NCBI GenBank assembly: GCA_011391085.1
Contig: JAABRD010000052.1
Coordinates: 1-36,675, forward strand
Direction: 5' to 3'
Source of the DNA: Thiotrichaceae bacterium
GTDB taxonomy: Bacteria > Pseudomonadota > Gammaproteobacteria > Beggiatoales > Beggiatoaceae
DNA length: 36,675 nucleotides
Positions within the stretch are counted from its first letter, which is position 1, and each line of letters opens with the position of its first letter. The notes under the pieces were generated by a model, which searched no databases, was not told the origin of the DNA, and worked only from the letters and a program-made list of their open reading frames with translations. The position numbers and the translations under genes were made by a program. Shown in pieces: positions 1 through 7,710 of this stretch.

Positions 1-349
1 GGTTCGCGAGTTGGGCTCGTAGAGTTACAATGGAACGCGGCTCCTGGGCCGCTAATTCAATCAATAATTGCTTTTCCGAATCGGTTAAAAGGCAAGGTCC
101 GCCGGGTCTTGGCAAGTCTGATAAACCTTTGATTCCTAATTGTTCCCAATGGTTAATCCAAGTTGAAACGGCATCACGACCAAAGTCACAAATTTGGCTA
201 ATTTGGTCAATCGAAAAACCTTCAGAACTTAACCAAATCGCTTGTGCTCGGGTACGACACCGCGAGTTGGGGGAGTGTTTCACAACCTCCTTCAATTCAT
301 TAATTTGTTCTTCACTTAATAATGACACAAATTTGACTGGGATTTTCAT
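1..349 (-). CDS. IS630-family transposase, N-terminal part (cut by window edge)
   Basis: Reading the minus strand from the ATG at 349 gives 116 uninterrupted codons that run off the window. The protein begins MKIPVKFVSLLSEEQINEL and then carries two helix-turn-helix-like blocks (RTRAQAIWLSSEGFSIDQI and a segment around DAVSTWINHWEQLGIKGL), followed by the short linker LSDLPRPGGPCLLT. This arrangement is typical of the DNA-binding end of IS630/Tc1-mariner-like transposases. The DDE catalytic domain would lie outside the window, so activity cannot be judged. The gene starts only 70 bp from the broken AAA-like gene on the same strand, suggesting that the insertion sequence truncated it. IS630 elements duplicate a TA dinucleotide, which is relevant to the TA-flanked family B MITEs in this window. 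The plus-strand reading frame over the same bases is a shadow. Confidence 0.8.
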   Translation of the reverse strand, partial: MKIPVKFVSLLSEEQINELKEVVKHSPNSRCRTRAQAIWLSSEGFSIDQISQICDFGRDAVSTWINHWEQLGIKGLSDLPRPGGPCLLTDSEKQLLIELAAQEPRSIVTLRAQLAN

Positions 350-418
350 AACAGTTAACCTATTTAGTAAGAGTAGTTTTAGGAGATTAATTATACCATA
401 AAATTCATGATTCAGAAC

Positions 419-955
419 TTAGTTGCCGCATTTCAGATTGCAACTGACCATGCTTTGCCAATGACGACTGGGGTCAAACGGGGGGAGATGTAACTTCTCG
501 GTGGCCGTGGCACAGAAGTGTTGCAAAAAGGTATCGAGGTTAGCAAAGACTTCGGCGTTAATCTCTTCAAACGAGAAAGAGACAACGCGATAGCCTTGTT
601 GTTGGGCATGATGGAGGATGCGATTCATCATGGAGGTTTTGCCCATTTGACGAGGTGCCTTGATACGAAGTAGGGCCGCAGGTCTCAGAATATCCTCATA
701 GCAACTTTGCAGCAGGGAGGTTTTGCCCTCATAAGGTTCAACGTAAAAGGGAGAGTCCAGGGGAACGGGGCCGCTGGTGTATTTCGGCGGAATGGTGGAG
801 GAGGGAAACAGACGTTGCCAGAGGGTTTTGAGATCAGTTTTCAGACAGCCTTGACAGAGTTGGTCAATCGCAGCCACTCCGCCAATAAGAGTGGCAATGG
901 CTAAAATAGCCCAAATCAAGTCGTTTGACATAAGTGGTTGAAGAATTTCTTGCAT
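419..955 (-). pseudogene. AAA-like domain protein, 3' end missing
   Basis: The 178 codons begin with a possible membrane segment (LIWAILAIATLIGGVAAI, residues about 13-30). The frame then enters a recognisable AAA-like (AAA_35 type) nucleotide-binding region: a YTSGPVPLDSPFYVE lead-in, then a Walker-A-like IKAPRQMGKTSM near residue 100, then a strand VVSFSFEEINAEVFANLDTF. Relatives normally continue for several hundred residues with Walker B and sensor motifs. Here the frame stops soon after RHWQS with an unrelated tail (MVSCNLKCGN). The missing 3' part and the adjacent IS630 transposase start at 349 indicate truncation by insertion. In other genomes such domains are often coupled to CHASE2 or signalling modules. 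A function for this remnant is unlikely. No good ribosome binding site precedes 955; M9 (931) is an alternative start. Confidence 0.65.
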
Positions 956-995
956 AATTTAAGTTAAGAGTGATGTTGAAGTGTGAGTGAGATAA

Positions 996-1139
996 TATAG
1001 TAATATTTCTTCTCATTTGTACCCCCCCCAGCCCCCCCGCACGCGGGGGGGAGTCACTCTCCCCATGGACGGGGGCACTCCCCCCCGTGTACGGGGGGGC
1101 TGGGGGGGTATAGTATAAATGAGAAGGAATATTACTATA
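996..1139. mobile_element. Family B MITE, copy 1 (poly-C/poly-G inverted repeat)
   Basis: A long imperfect inverted repeat. The left end starts TATAGTAATATTTCTTCTCA and runs into a C-rich arm; the right end is the mirror image, ending in ATTACTATA. The middle carries the phrase GTCACTC also seen in the other copies at 7425-7541 and 19002-19115. All three copies begin and end in TA. It has no coding capacity of its own, and the apparent 105-codon frame across it is an artefact. Confidence 0.8.
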
Positions 1140-1172
1140 ACATCCATATAAATTTGTACATCTTCCCTGAAA

Positions 1173-1274
1173 CGCAATCAATCAGGTGAGATGGGCAAGT
1201 GTTTATTTGTCCACCAGTCCACTTTTCGTCGTCATGGGCCAGGATAAACTTGTTGTTCACCTTACCTGATTGCG
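1173..1274. repeat. Nested imperfect hairpin (about 100 bp)
   Basis: Three successive stems can be traced: CGCAATCA (1173-1180) with TGATTGCG (1267-1274); AGGTGA (1184-1189) with TCACCT (1257-1262); and CAAGTgTTTAT (1196-1206, one bulged G) with ATAAACTTG (1244-1252). The arms enclose about 35 bases. It could be a structured RNA or a decayed small transposable element. No flanking target duplication or promoter is obvious. A small separate hairpin, TGCGTgagACGCA, follows near 1303. Confidence 0.5.
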
Positions 1275-1347
1275 AAATCTGTGTCATTTGCGATTTAGAT
1301 TATGGTGCGTGAGACGCATCCTACTTTGGTCGCATACCGAAACCAAT

Positions 1348-1875
1348 TCAATTCAATTGTATGAGTTGCACAATTTCACTTAACGTTTCATAAGCAAACG
1401 TAGGTGTGATGGTTGCTGAAGGACATTTGTCAGGATTCTTACCATGTGCTATCCAATCCCGGTATTCGAGAATTTGTTTTGCCTGCCCAATTAAATTAGA
1501 GTTCGGCAAAATGCTTTTGAGAAGGTCCAACATGTCGTCAGGTTTCCAAAATTCCAGTTCGCGATACAGTTGTTGATAAAAGGAACTCGCAAGAGTCGGT
1601 GGCTGAATTGTTCGAAGTTTCTCCGCTTTGATCTGCAAGTAACTTCTGAGAAAGCGTTCAAAAGTGGCCCACAGCGCAAGCACAAATAAATCTTTCGCGG
1701 TGGCCCTGCTTTGTTGAATCAAGTTCTGTGCTTGGTTTTCGGTTTTCAAACCGAGACAAGTTTTAACTACCAGTTTCTCTTTATCCGCATGTTTAAAGGA
1801 TTTTTCGGCAATCTTAAAACAGCCTTGGGAAGTCTCATAGGCTTCCCAAATGAGATTAAGCGGGTTGATATTCAT
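1348..1875 (-). CDS. HEPN-domain protein (RiboL-PSP/MAE-like), putative RNase or toxin
   Basis: The product of 175 residues is mostly alpha-helical. It has an early basic helix and a central segment AKDLFVLALWATFERFLRSY resembling the first helix of RiboL-PSP/MAE-type HEPN proteins. The C-terminal third contains EYRDWIAHGKN, which fits the HEPN R-x4-H signature found in many HEPN ribonucleases. I chose ATG at 1875, with GGTGAG five bases before it, over the GTG at 1881. The start overlaps the end of the upstream gene (stop at 1856-1858) by about 20 bp, so translation is probably coupled. HEPN toxins are commonly paired with a small partner; here the partner would be the preceding gene, which is not a recognisable MNT nucleotidyltransferase. 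Family assignment is by motif; toxin activity is inference. Confidence 0.6.
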   Translation of the reverse strand: MNINPLNLIWEAYETSQGCFKIAEKSFKHADKEKLVVKTCLGLKTENQAQNLIQQSRATAKDLFVLALWATFERFLRSYLQIKAEKLRTIQPPTLASSFYQQLYRELEFWKPDDMLDLLKSILPNSNLIGQAKQILEYRDWIAHGKNPDKCPSATITPTFAYETLSEIVQLIQLN

Positions 1876-2323
1876 AATCACTCACCATGCTGATAGTTTC
1901 AAGCAGAGTATCTTTGGTCATTCGATGAATCTTGCGGCCTTGGCTTTCTTCTACCCAATACCAATCATCGGTTTCGATTGGATACAATTGTTGTTCTTGC
2001 CGTTGCAAATAGGCAACCTGTTCTTTGCCTAACCAACCTTCTATATCTACCAAACCGTCGGCCACAATCACAAACGCACTGACTGGAATGACGTCAGCCA
2101 ATTTTCGTTCGGGGAGGCTAATCGTAAGTGATGGTGCAGTATATAACCCCGTGAATTTTTCACGAATCGGTACTTGACCAGTAGTCACTTGCAAACCAGC
2201 TTCGGTGGCCCAGTGTTTGATGTTATTGAGTAACAGGGTAACGCGGTGCAAAAACAGTTGCTTTTTTTGTTCACCGAGTTGTCGTTGGGTGTCGGTTAAG
2301 TCGGTGGAGGTCTGGGTTATCAT
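1856..2323 (-). CDS. Conserved hypothetical protein paired with the HEPN gene
   Basis: The product has 155 residues with start MITQTSTDLTDTQ at 2323, preceded by a purine-rich AAAGGA at good spacing. The longer frame upstream only reads through a family A MITE and is not real. The N-terminal part is helical and charged. The middle contains LADVIPVSAFVIVADGLVDI, and the C-terminal part has DDWYWVEESQGRKIHRMTKD followed by LLETISMVSDYE. I recognise this as a type of uncharacterised protein but cannot name a family or reaction. It overlaps the following HEPN gene by about 20 bp, so the two form a coupled pair; a role as antitoxin or partner is plausible but unproven. Confidence 0.55.
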   Translation of the reverse strand: MITQTSTDLTDTQRQLGEQKKQLFLHRVTLLLNNIKHWATEAGLQVTTGQVPIREKFTGLYTAPSLTISLPERKLADVIPVSAFVIVADGLVDIEGWLGKEQVAYLQRQEQQLYPIETDDWYWVEESQGRKIHRMTKDTLLETISMVSDYEYQPA

Positions 2324-2348
2324 TTGGTTATCCTTTTTTTGAAATTTC

Positions 2349-2463
2349 GGTAGTGATACAATCTGGGTGATATGTTTACCCTCTCCCAGAGGGAGAGGGG
2401 CGTAAACCGCTGGTTCCGCCACCCTCCCCACGCCCGGAGGAAGAGGGGCCGGGGGAGAGGGCA
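2349..2463. mobile_element. Family A MITE, decayed copy A1
   Basis: The left end GGTAGTGATACAATCTGGGT is intact, followed by the usual CTCTCCCAGAGGGAGAGGGG core. The right terminal repeat is not recognisable. The left flank is GAAATTTC, and a 7-of-8 match (AAAATTTC) lies at 2481-2488, suggesting an original 8-bp target duplication with an eroded right end. The element lies 26 bp upstream of the start codon of the HEPN-pair operon. Confidence 0.6.
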
Positions 2464-2547
2464 ACGATTGAAAATCTGGTAAAATTTCTGCTTTGGTACT
2501 TATGCAAATTCAGGAGAATACCATTCTACCACGACTAGCCAAAATGT

Positions 2548-2811
2548 CTAGTACGGTTTTCCTTCCCCATGCCGTGCCGCATTCTGATGTGCCTGGCAAC
2601 AAAACGTGGCTTCTCCTGAATGAATCGCTTCCCCTTCGGGAAGATGCACCCCACAGGTGGCACAACGTACCATTTTTTCAGGCAAGGAAGGAGGTAGCGA
2701 GGACTCTTCTATAGGTTCATCTGTGAAAGAAGAGACATACCATTGACGAAGGAAGAACCAGATGATCCAGCCACCTAGTAACAGTAACAAAATCTGAAGG
2801 AGACGAAACAT
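2548..2811 (-). CDS. PP0621-type small membrane protein with a C-terminal Cys cluster
   Basis: The product has 87 residues. Residues about 4-20 (LLQILLLLLGGWIIWFFL) form one membrane helix. A Pro/Glu linker follows, then MVRCATCGVHLPEGEAIHSG and a second cysteine/histidine group FCCQAHQNAARH. The CxxC...CCxxH pattern could bind zinc and matches the PP0621 family of gammaproteobacterial proteins of unknown function. It follows nusB on the same strand after 125 bp that contain a hairpin, so cotranscription is uncertain. No strong ribosome binding site is visible. The short opposite-strand frame over this gene is a shadow. Confidence 0.7.
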   Translation of the reverse strand: MFRLLQILLLLLGGWIIWFFLRQWYVSSFTDEPIEESSLPPSLPEKMVRCATCGVHLPEGEAIHSGEATFCCQAHQNAARHGEGKPY

Positions 2812-2883
2812 AATTGGGAAGTCAAAATCTGAAGTCTAAGGAATTTGGGTAGAGTTGTGGTGATAATGGCATCAGTTCCAGAA

Positions 2884-2920
2884 GTCCAAAGCGAAGTTTT
2901 GGCAAAGTTTCGCTTTGAAC
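2884..2920. repeat. Family E hairpin
   Basis: GTCCAAAGCGAA (2884-2895) faces TTCGCTTTGAAC (2909-2920) with one mismatch across a 13-base loop. The same sequence class recurs around 7264-7911 (split by mobile elements) and near 30081 and 30285. It lies just downstream of nusB but lacks a following T-run, so it is not a typical intrinsic terminator. Confidence 0.6.
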
Positions 2921-2936
2921 TCCTGAAGTATTGCAT

Positions 2937-3389
2937 CTATAACACTACTGGGAGTTGGACCTTCTGTTTGGCAATTTTATCTAAAACCCCATTGATATAC
3001 TTATGACTCATTTCCGCCCCGAACCGTTTTGCCAGTTCCACGGCTTCATTGATGGCTACTCGAAAGGGGACGTCAGAACAGTGTTTCAATTCGTAGCAAC
3101 CCATCCGTAAAATGACCAGTTCGACGGGATCCAATTGGGAAATTTCTCGGTCTAACAGAGGGACGATGATTTTATCCAACTCGTTGACTTGTTGAGGGAT
3201 ACCGTGGAGGAGTCTCTGAAAATAGGGTATATCAGCTTGTTTCATTTCTCGATATTCGTCTTCACCCGCCAGAAATTGCAATTCAATATCTTGCAGAGAT
3301 TGACCTGTCAATTGCCATTGATACAAGGCTTGCAGGCTGCGTTCACGGGCGGTGGTGCGGGCTGGGAAAGATTTGGGTTTGTGGGACAT
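2937..3389 (-). CDS. nusB: Transcription antitermination factor NusB
   Basis: NusB binds boxA RNA together with NusE (ribosomal S10) and promotes antitermination in rRNA transcription. The 150-residue product has the expected size and helical layout. The N-terminal ARERSLQALYQWQLTG, the central ISQLDPVELVILRMGCYEL and the C-terminal VAINEAVELAKRFG and KYINGVLDKIAK are all diagnostic of the family. It follows ribH at a distance of about 250 bp filled with family C repeats; ribH-nusB adjacency is common in gammaproteobacteria. The gene that often follows (thiL) is absent here. Confidence 0.93.
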   Translation of the reverse strand: MSHKPKSFPARTTARERSLQALYQWQLTGQSLQDIELQFLAGEDEYREMKQADIPYFQRLLHGIPQQVNELDKIIVPLLDREISQLDPVELVILRMGCYELKHCSDVPFRVAINEAVELAKRFGAEMSHKYINGVLDKIAKQKVQLPVVL

Positions 3390-3442
3390 AATAGTATTTG
3401 GGAATTTGGAAGATGAAAAAAATGAAAATGAGTGTGTTGGAG

Positions 3443-3586
3443 TAGAGGCTTTAGCCGGTGGGAGTATCTAATGAAGTATTGGGGTATCGCCACCGGCTAA
3501 AGCCTCTAGTCCACCAGCATCGCCACCGGCTAAAGCCTCTAGTCCACCGGCACCTCACCGGCTAAAGCCTCTAGTCCACCGGCACC
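3443..3586. repeat. Family C repeat cluster (one inverted, three direct units)
   Basis: One unit, GTAGAGGCTTTAGCCGGTG, is followed by three units in the opposite orientation, each containing CACCGGCTAAAGCCTCTAGT, spaced about 32 bases apart. The cluster fills the ribH-nusB gap. Related units occur at 10788-11150, 23498-23553 and 24235-24395. Confidence 0.8.
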
Positions 3587-3637
3587 AGTTTCAGTTTTGG
3601 ACTTCGATAATCTGGCGTGGGTCACTCTCTTAACCCA

Positions 3638-4120
3638 TTATCCATTGTCTTTCAACTTCCGCAGTAAGCTAACCATTTCTAACGCTGACAAGGCCGCTTC
3701 GGTCCCTTTATTACCGGCTTTGGTGCCGGCGCGTTCAATGGCTTGTTCAATGTTGTCAACGGTCAACACGCCAAAGGCGATAGGAATGTCATATTTGAGG
3801 GAGACGGTGGCGACTCCTTTTGCGCATTCGCCGGCAACATAGTCAAAATGTGGTGTGCCGCCGCGAATGACGGCACCAATGGCCAAAATGGCAGTATATT
3901 TCTGACTGGCCGCCAGGCGTTGGGTAGCCAATGGAATTTCGTAAGCCCCTGGTACTCGTACTACCGTAATGTTGGGTTCCGATACACCATGTCGTTTCAA
4001 GGTGTCTAAGGCGCCGGCTAATAAACTTTCGGTCACGAAGCTGTTAAAGCGTCCCACAACGATGGCATACGAGGCTTCAGTTGGAGTAAAGTCGCCTTCA
4101 ATGGTTTGATAATTGTTCAT
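3638..4120 (-). CDS. ribH: 6,7-dimethyl-8-ribityllumazine synthase
   Basis: RibH condenses 5-amino-6-ribitylaminouracil with 3,4-dihydroxy-2-butanone 4-phosphate to give lumazine, the last intermediate before riboflavin. From the start [11 protein letters not shown] at 4120 the product has 160 residues, normal for the family. Visible hallmarks are [20 protein letters not shown], the substrate loop [13 protein letters not shown], the segment [19 protein letters not shown] with the catalytic-region histidine, and [20 protein letters not shown]. The longer frame upstream of 4120 only traverses a family A MITE whose end is 43 bp from the start codon. It lies downstream of ribBA on the same strand, but 523 bp of repeats separate the two, so readthrough or a separate promoter would be needed. 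No clear Shine-Dalgarno sequence is visible. Confidence 0.95.
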   Translation of the reverse strand: MNNYQTIEGDFTPTEASYAIVVGRFNSFVTESLLAGALDTLKRHGVSEPNITVVRVPGAYEIPLATQRLAASQKYTAILAIGAVIRGGTPHFDYVAGECAKGVATVSLKYDIPIAFGVLTVDNIEQAIERAGTKAGNKGTEAALSALEMVSLLRKLKDNG

Positions 4121-4163
4121 CTGTTTGGTGTTTCGGTACTTTCGTTTTTCAGAATAATTTTTC

Positions 4164-4414
4164 GGTAGTGATGCAATCTGGGTGATATTCATAGAGTTTC
4201 CCTCACCCCCGGCCCCTCTCCCAGAGGGAGAGGGGGAACGGCGGCACCAGTGGTTTTCTCCCCTCTCCCTCTGGGAGAATAGAGTTTCCCTCACCCCCGG
4301 CCCCTCTCCCAGAGGGAGAGGGGGGAACGGCGGCACCAGTGGTTTTCTCCCCTCTCCCTCTGGGAGAGGGGCCGGGGGTGAGGGTAAACATATCACCCAC
4401 ATTGCATCACTACC
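4164..4414. mobile_element. Family A MITE, copy A2, with 8-bp target duplication
   Basis: Termini are GGTAGTGATGCAATCTGGGT on the left and the mirror form ending TTGCATCACTACC on the right. The element is flanked by the perfect direct repeat AATTTTTC (4156-4163 and 4415-4422). The interior contains an internal duplication of the CCCCTCTCCCAGAGGGAGAG hairpin unit, making this copy longer (251 bp) than A3 (163) or A4 (109). It sits immediately upstream of ribH. Confidence 0.9.
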
Positions 4415-4425
4415 AATTTTTCCTC

Positions 4426-4458
4426 AAGAATTATTGCACCCTGTGCGCAATAATTCTT
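4426..4458. repeat. Hairpin AAGAATTATTGC / GCAATAATTCTT
   Basis: Two perfect 12-base arms with a 9-base loop lie between ribBA and ribH. No T-run follows in either direction, so terminator function is doubtful. Confidence 0.5.
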
Positions 4459-4537
4459 ATTGCATTCCAGAGAATATGCTTTGAACTCCTGGTTCTGGGG
4501 TTGAACTCCTGGTTCTACATTAGTAGGACTTACGCAG

Positions 4538-4602
4538 TCACCCCACCCTAACCCTCCCCCCACGCGGGGAGGGAGTCATTCCCCCCGTGTACGGGAGGGG
4601 GT
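4538..4602. repeat. Family B core fragment
   Basis: CCCTCCCCCCACGCGGGGAG followed by GTCATTCCCCCCGTGTACGG matches the interior of family B MITEs, but the TATAGTAATATT ends are missing. It is a decayed or partial copy just downstream of ribBA. Confidence 0.5.
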
Positions 4603-4643
4603 CTAAAATCAAAGAGTGACAAACTCGGTTGCGTAATTCTTGA

Positions 4644-5750
4644 TTAGTTCACATAATCGACCACTTCCAACCCGAATCCAGAAATTGCGTGCATCTTCTT
4701 AGGGGCACTGAGGACGCGCATTTTGCGGACTCCTAAATCGGATAAAATTTGCGCACCCAGTCCATGGGTCCGCAATTCATGTTTCGGTGGTTGAGACGGT
4801 AAATCTTCGCCTTGATCTTGTCGACAACAGTAACGAATGCGGTTAATCATGGCGTGGGCATCCTCTTCTTGTTGCAGAATGATGACTACGCCTTTCTCTT
4901 CTTGGGCCACTCGTCGCAATGTGTCACGTAAGGGCCATCCACATTCTTCGCGTAAGCTGGCGGTCAAATCACACAAGGTATTGCGAATGTGGACTCGCAC
5001 TAAAGCTGGTTCTTGGGGGGAGAGAGAACCTTTCACTAAGGCAAAATGGATGGCACTGTCAATGGTATCTTGATAAGCGATGAGTTGAAAATCTCCAAAT
5101 TCGGTGGGCCAACGACAACTGGCAATCCGTTCCACGGTTTTTTCATGTTCCACACGGAATCGAATGAGGTCGGCAATCGTCCCTATTTTCAAATCATGTT
5201 GTTTGGCAAATTCTTCTAAATCGGAACGACGCGCCATGGTACCGTCTTCATTTAAAATTTCCACAATCACCGCGGCCGGTTCCAGTCCTGCCAAACGTGC
5301 TAAATCACTGCCTGCTTCTGTATGCCCAGCCCGTCTTAACACGCCTCCAGGTTGGGCCATGAGAGGAAACAGATGACCTGGTTGCACCAAATCGGAAGGT
5401 TTGGCCGCCGGTGCCACGGCGGCACGGATGGTAACGGCCCGATCGGCGGCTGAAATGCCGGTGGTCACACCTTTGGCAGCTTCAATAGAGACGGTAAAGT
5501 TTGTTCCATTCGGCAGGTGATTATTACTCACCATCAATGGCAATTGCAGTTGTCGACACTTCTCGCGAGTCAGGGTCAGGCAAATTAGGCCACGCCCATA
5601 ACGCGCCATGAAGTTAATGTCTTCAGGTCGCACTTTGACGGCGGCCATAATCAAATCACCTTCATTTTCACGGTCTTCATCGTCCATGAGAATGACGATT
5701 TTACCTTGACGAATATCTTCAATTATTTCTTCTATAGTATTTAAGGACAT
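4644..5750 (-). CDS. ribBA: 3,4-dihydroxy-2-butanone 4-phosphate synthase with degenerate GTP cyclohydrolase II half
   Basis: The first 200 residues are a full RibB domain, which converts ribulose 5-phosphate into the four-carbon precursor of riboflavin. Hallmarks are [18 protein letters not shown] (acidic metal-binding loop), [28 protein letters not shown] and [20 protein letters not shown]. The C-terminal half (about 205-368) is RibA-like in fold signals ([21 protein letters not shown]) but lacks the usual zinc-binding Cys cluster, so GTP cyclohydrolase II activity is unlikely and another ribA should exist elsewhere. I chose [13 protein letters not shown] at 5750 by homology to RibB starts; the frame extends to a TTG at 5795. 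No FMN riboswitch was found upstream. Confidence 0.9.
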   Translation of the reverse strand: MSLNTIEEIIEDIRQGKIVILMDDEDRENEGDLIMAAVKVRPEDINFMARYGRGLICLTLTREKCRQLQLPLMVSNNHLPNGTNFTVSIEAAKGVTTGISAADRAVTIRAAVAPAAKPSDLVQPGHLFPLMAQPGGVLRRAGHTEAGSDLARLAGLEPAAVIVEILNEDGTMARRSDLEEFAKQHDLKIGTIADLIRFRVEHEKTVERIASCRWPTEFGDFQLIAYQDTIDSAIHFALVKGSLSPQEPALVRVHIRNTLCDLTASLREECGWPLRDTLRRVAQEEKGVVIILQQEEDAHAMINRIRYCCRQDQGEDLPSQPPKHELRTHGLGAQILSDLGVRKMRVLSAPKKMHAISGFGLEVVDYVN

Positions 5751-6234
5751 GCTTGATTCTTGTCGGTCTAGGTCTTGGGAAAAATGATATGCCAACTCAT
5801 TTTCGGTTTAGAATAACAAAGGTTAAATCTTGAAGTCCATTTTAAGGCGAAACAACCAAATAGTAAATCACTTTCAAATGAGTTTTGAAAATATAGTTTT
5901 GAATAGGTCAAAAATGTTGTAAAATTTCGTCGAAATGAATTTATACACGGTGCAACTTATGCAAAAATATTGGCCTAAGTGTATTTTGGTTGATTTGTGA
6001 TGGAGGCTTACTTGCAAGGACAATGTTATACTATAATGTTTGCAAAATATCTATAAATGTTTTAATTTAGAAAAGATAAGATTTGCCAAACAGACTAATA
6101 AATAATGGAGATCGGGTTTTCGAAAACGGGCCGACTTCAGTTTTCTCATTATTCGTTACCGAGGAACACTCTTCATTAGACTGGCAGATTTATGCTTCCG
6201 TACTTATTTTTTATTCTCCTTATAGAGGTCACTT
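5751..6234. other. AT-rich divergent intergenic region
   Basis: These 484 bp lie between the divergent ribBA and Sel1-lipoprotein genes and must hold promoters for both. A TATAAT at 6032-6037, with TTGCAA at 6012-6017 (14-base spacing, suboptimal), is the best candidate for the plus-strand gene. I see no gene, no conserved riboswitch and no repeat family here. Confidence 0.4.
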
Positions 6235-7230
6235 ATGCAATTCAATCATCCATCTTGTTGGCTAACAGTTGTCTCTTCATTACTGGTAGTTGGATGTAGC
6301 CAGACGCAAGAAAACGTTCGTGAAGAAGAGATTACCACCGTTAAAACTGAGGTCACGGCGCCTGCTTCTCCTAGTGAGGAAATTCCTAAAGAGGAGGCTA
6401 AGAAAGAAGTAGCCAAAAAGGAGGCAGTCAAAGAGGCCGTTAAGGTTGATAAACCTCAATCTGATCAACCAAAAACGCAGGCGCCAGCTTCGACCAAACC
6501 AGCCACGACCAAAATTGATAATTCTCCAGTGGCAGAGACGAAACCAACAGAGGTAAAAACGCCTGACACCGTTAATAAGGAGACCGTCAAAGTAGAGGCG
6601 CCTGTACCTGTGGAAGAGATTCTCAAACGTGCTACCGAAGCTTATAACAAGAAGGACTTTGTGAATGCCGCAAGAGGGTATCAAAAAGCTGCCCAGCAAG
6701 GAATTATCAAAGCCCAATATCGTTTGGGAGAGATGTATTATAACGGTGAAGGTCTTCCCCAAAACTTAGTGGAAGCCGAAAAATGGTATCGCATGGCCGC
6801 GCAAGGAGGGGAGGTCATAGCACAATATCACTTAGGCAAACTGTATTATGCGTTAGAAGAATTTGCTACCGCTAAAGAATGGATTTTAAAATCGGCCCAA
6901 CAAGGGGTCGCCCAAGCCCAGGAATTACTAGGTTTTATGTACTATTCAGGCAAAGGGGCACCGCGACAATTTCAGGAAGCTTTTGCTTGGTCCAGCAAGG
7001 CCGCAGAACAGGGATTGGCCGTAGCCCAGAATAATATTGCCCAGATGTATTTCAAAGGCGAAGGGGTGGCAAAAAATTTGACCTTATCCTATCAATGGGT
7101 CTCGTTGGCCGCCGACCAGGGAAATCCTGATGCGATTAAAGCACGGGAGTTTTTTATTTCTCAATTGTCTCCCGCGCAATTGGCGGAAGCAACCCGGCTG
7201 GCGCAGGAATGGCGGGAACAGCATAAGTAG
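6235..7230 (+). CDS. Sel1-repeat lipoprotein
   Basis: The 331-residue product has a lipoprotein signal ending in the lipobox LLVVGC (Cys about residue 21), so it should be anchored to a membrane on the outside of the cytoplasm. Residues about 25-125 form a long Lys/Glu/Pro-rich linker (EEAKKEVAKKEAVKEAVK and Pro/Thr/Val repeats), perhaps crossing the cell wall. Residues 130-310 contain at least four Sel1-like repeats, e.g. AQYRLGEMYYNGEGLPQNLV, AQYHLGKLYYA, AQELLGFMYYSGKGAPRQF and AQNNIAQMYFKGEGVAKNL. Such helical solenoids act as protein-protein scaffolds. The start is supported by AGAGGT five bases before ATG. A specific partner cannot be inferred. Confidence 0.85.
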   Translation: MQFNHPSCWLTVVSSLLVVGCSQTQENVREEEITTVKTEVTAPASPSEEIPKEEAKKEVAKKEAVKEAVKVDKPQSDQPKTQAPASTKPATTKIDNSPVAETKPTEVKTPDTVNKETVKVEAPVPVEEILKRATEAYNKKDFVNAARGYQKAAQQGIIKAQYRLGEMYYNGEGLPQNLVEAEKWYRMAAQGGEVIAQYHLGKLYYALEEFATAKEWILKSAQQGVAQAQELLGFMYYSGKGAPRQFQEAFAWSSKAAEQGLAVAQNNIAQMYFKGEGVAKNLTLSYQWVSLAADQGNPDAIKAREFFISQLSPAQLAEATRLAQEWREQHK

Positions 7231-7424
7231 CATAATAGTCTAAAAGTCCACAACGATCCGGAAGTCCAAGGCGTAGTTTTGTCGGTAGTGATGCACTCTG
7301 GGTGAAATATCGGGTAGTGTTGCAAAGGTAATGGTTGTGGGTTTTGGAGTACGGAATTGATTCCGTTTCCAGCGGAATCAATTCCGTACTCCAACGGAAT
7401 CAATTCCGTACTCCAAAACCGTTA

Positions 7425-7541
7425 TATAGTAATATTCCTCATCACTTGTACCCCCCCCCAGCCCCCCCGTACACGGGGGGGAGTCACTCCCCCCGCGTGC
7501 GGGGGGCTGGGGGGGTACAAATGAGAAGGAATATTACTATA
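7425..7541. mobile_element. Family B MITE, copy 2
   Basis: Starts TATAGTAATATTCC and ends AATATTACTATA with poly-C and poly-G arms between. Removing it with one flanking TA rejoins the right arm of the nested palindromic element, consistent with TA-target insertion. Confidence 0.82.
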
Positions 7542-7547
7542 CCATTA

Positions 7548-7710
7548 GGTAGTGATGCAATGTAGGTGATATGTTTACCCTCACCCCCGGCCCCTCTCCC
7601 AGAGGGAGAGGGGAGAAAACCGTTGGTTCCGCCACACTCCCCACGCCCGTAGGGAGAGGGGCCGGGGGTGAGGGCAGCTCCATGAATATCACCCACATTG
7701 CATCACTACC
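7548..7710. mobile_element. Family A MITE, copy A3, with 8-bp target duplication
   Basis: Ends GGTAGTGATGCAATGTAGGT and CCCACATTGCATCACTACC are flanked by TACCATTA (7540-7547 and 7711-7718). The left duplication includes the last TA of the family B copy, so this element arrived after copy B2. The core is the usual CCCTCTCCC/GGGAGAGGG hairpin. Confidence 0.9.

Noticed and set aside
30-401. Plus-strand reading frame of 123 codons
   Set aside because: It is the opposite-strand shadow of the transposase start, which has clear family motifs.
864-1181. 105-codon frame over the first poly-C element
   Set aside because: It consists of MITE sequence and the shadow of the AAA-like gene; no protein features.
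4121-4402. N-terminal extension of RibH
   Set aside because: It is low-complexity Pro/Gly/Arg sequence made by reading the MITE; RibH homology begins at 4120.
4426-4458. Intrinsic terminator between ribBA and ribH
   Set aside because: The stem is good, but neither strand has a T-run after it; listed only as a hairpin.
5751-6234. FMN riboswitch upstream of ribBA
   Set aside because: The region is AT-rich and shows none of the conserved RFN-element blocks on either strand.
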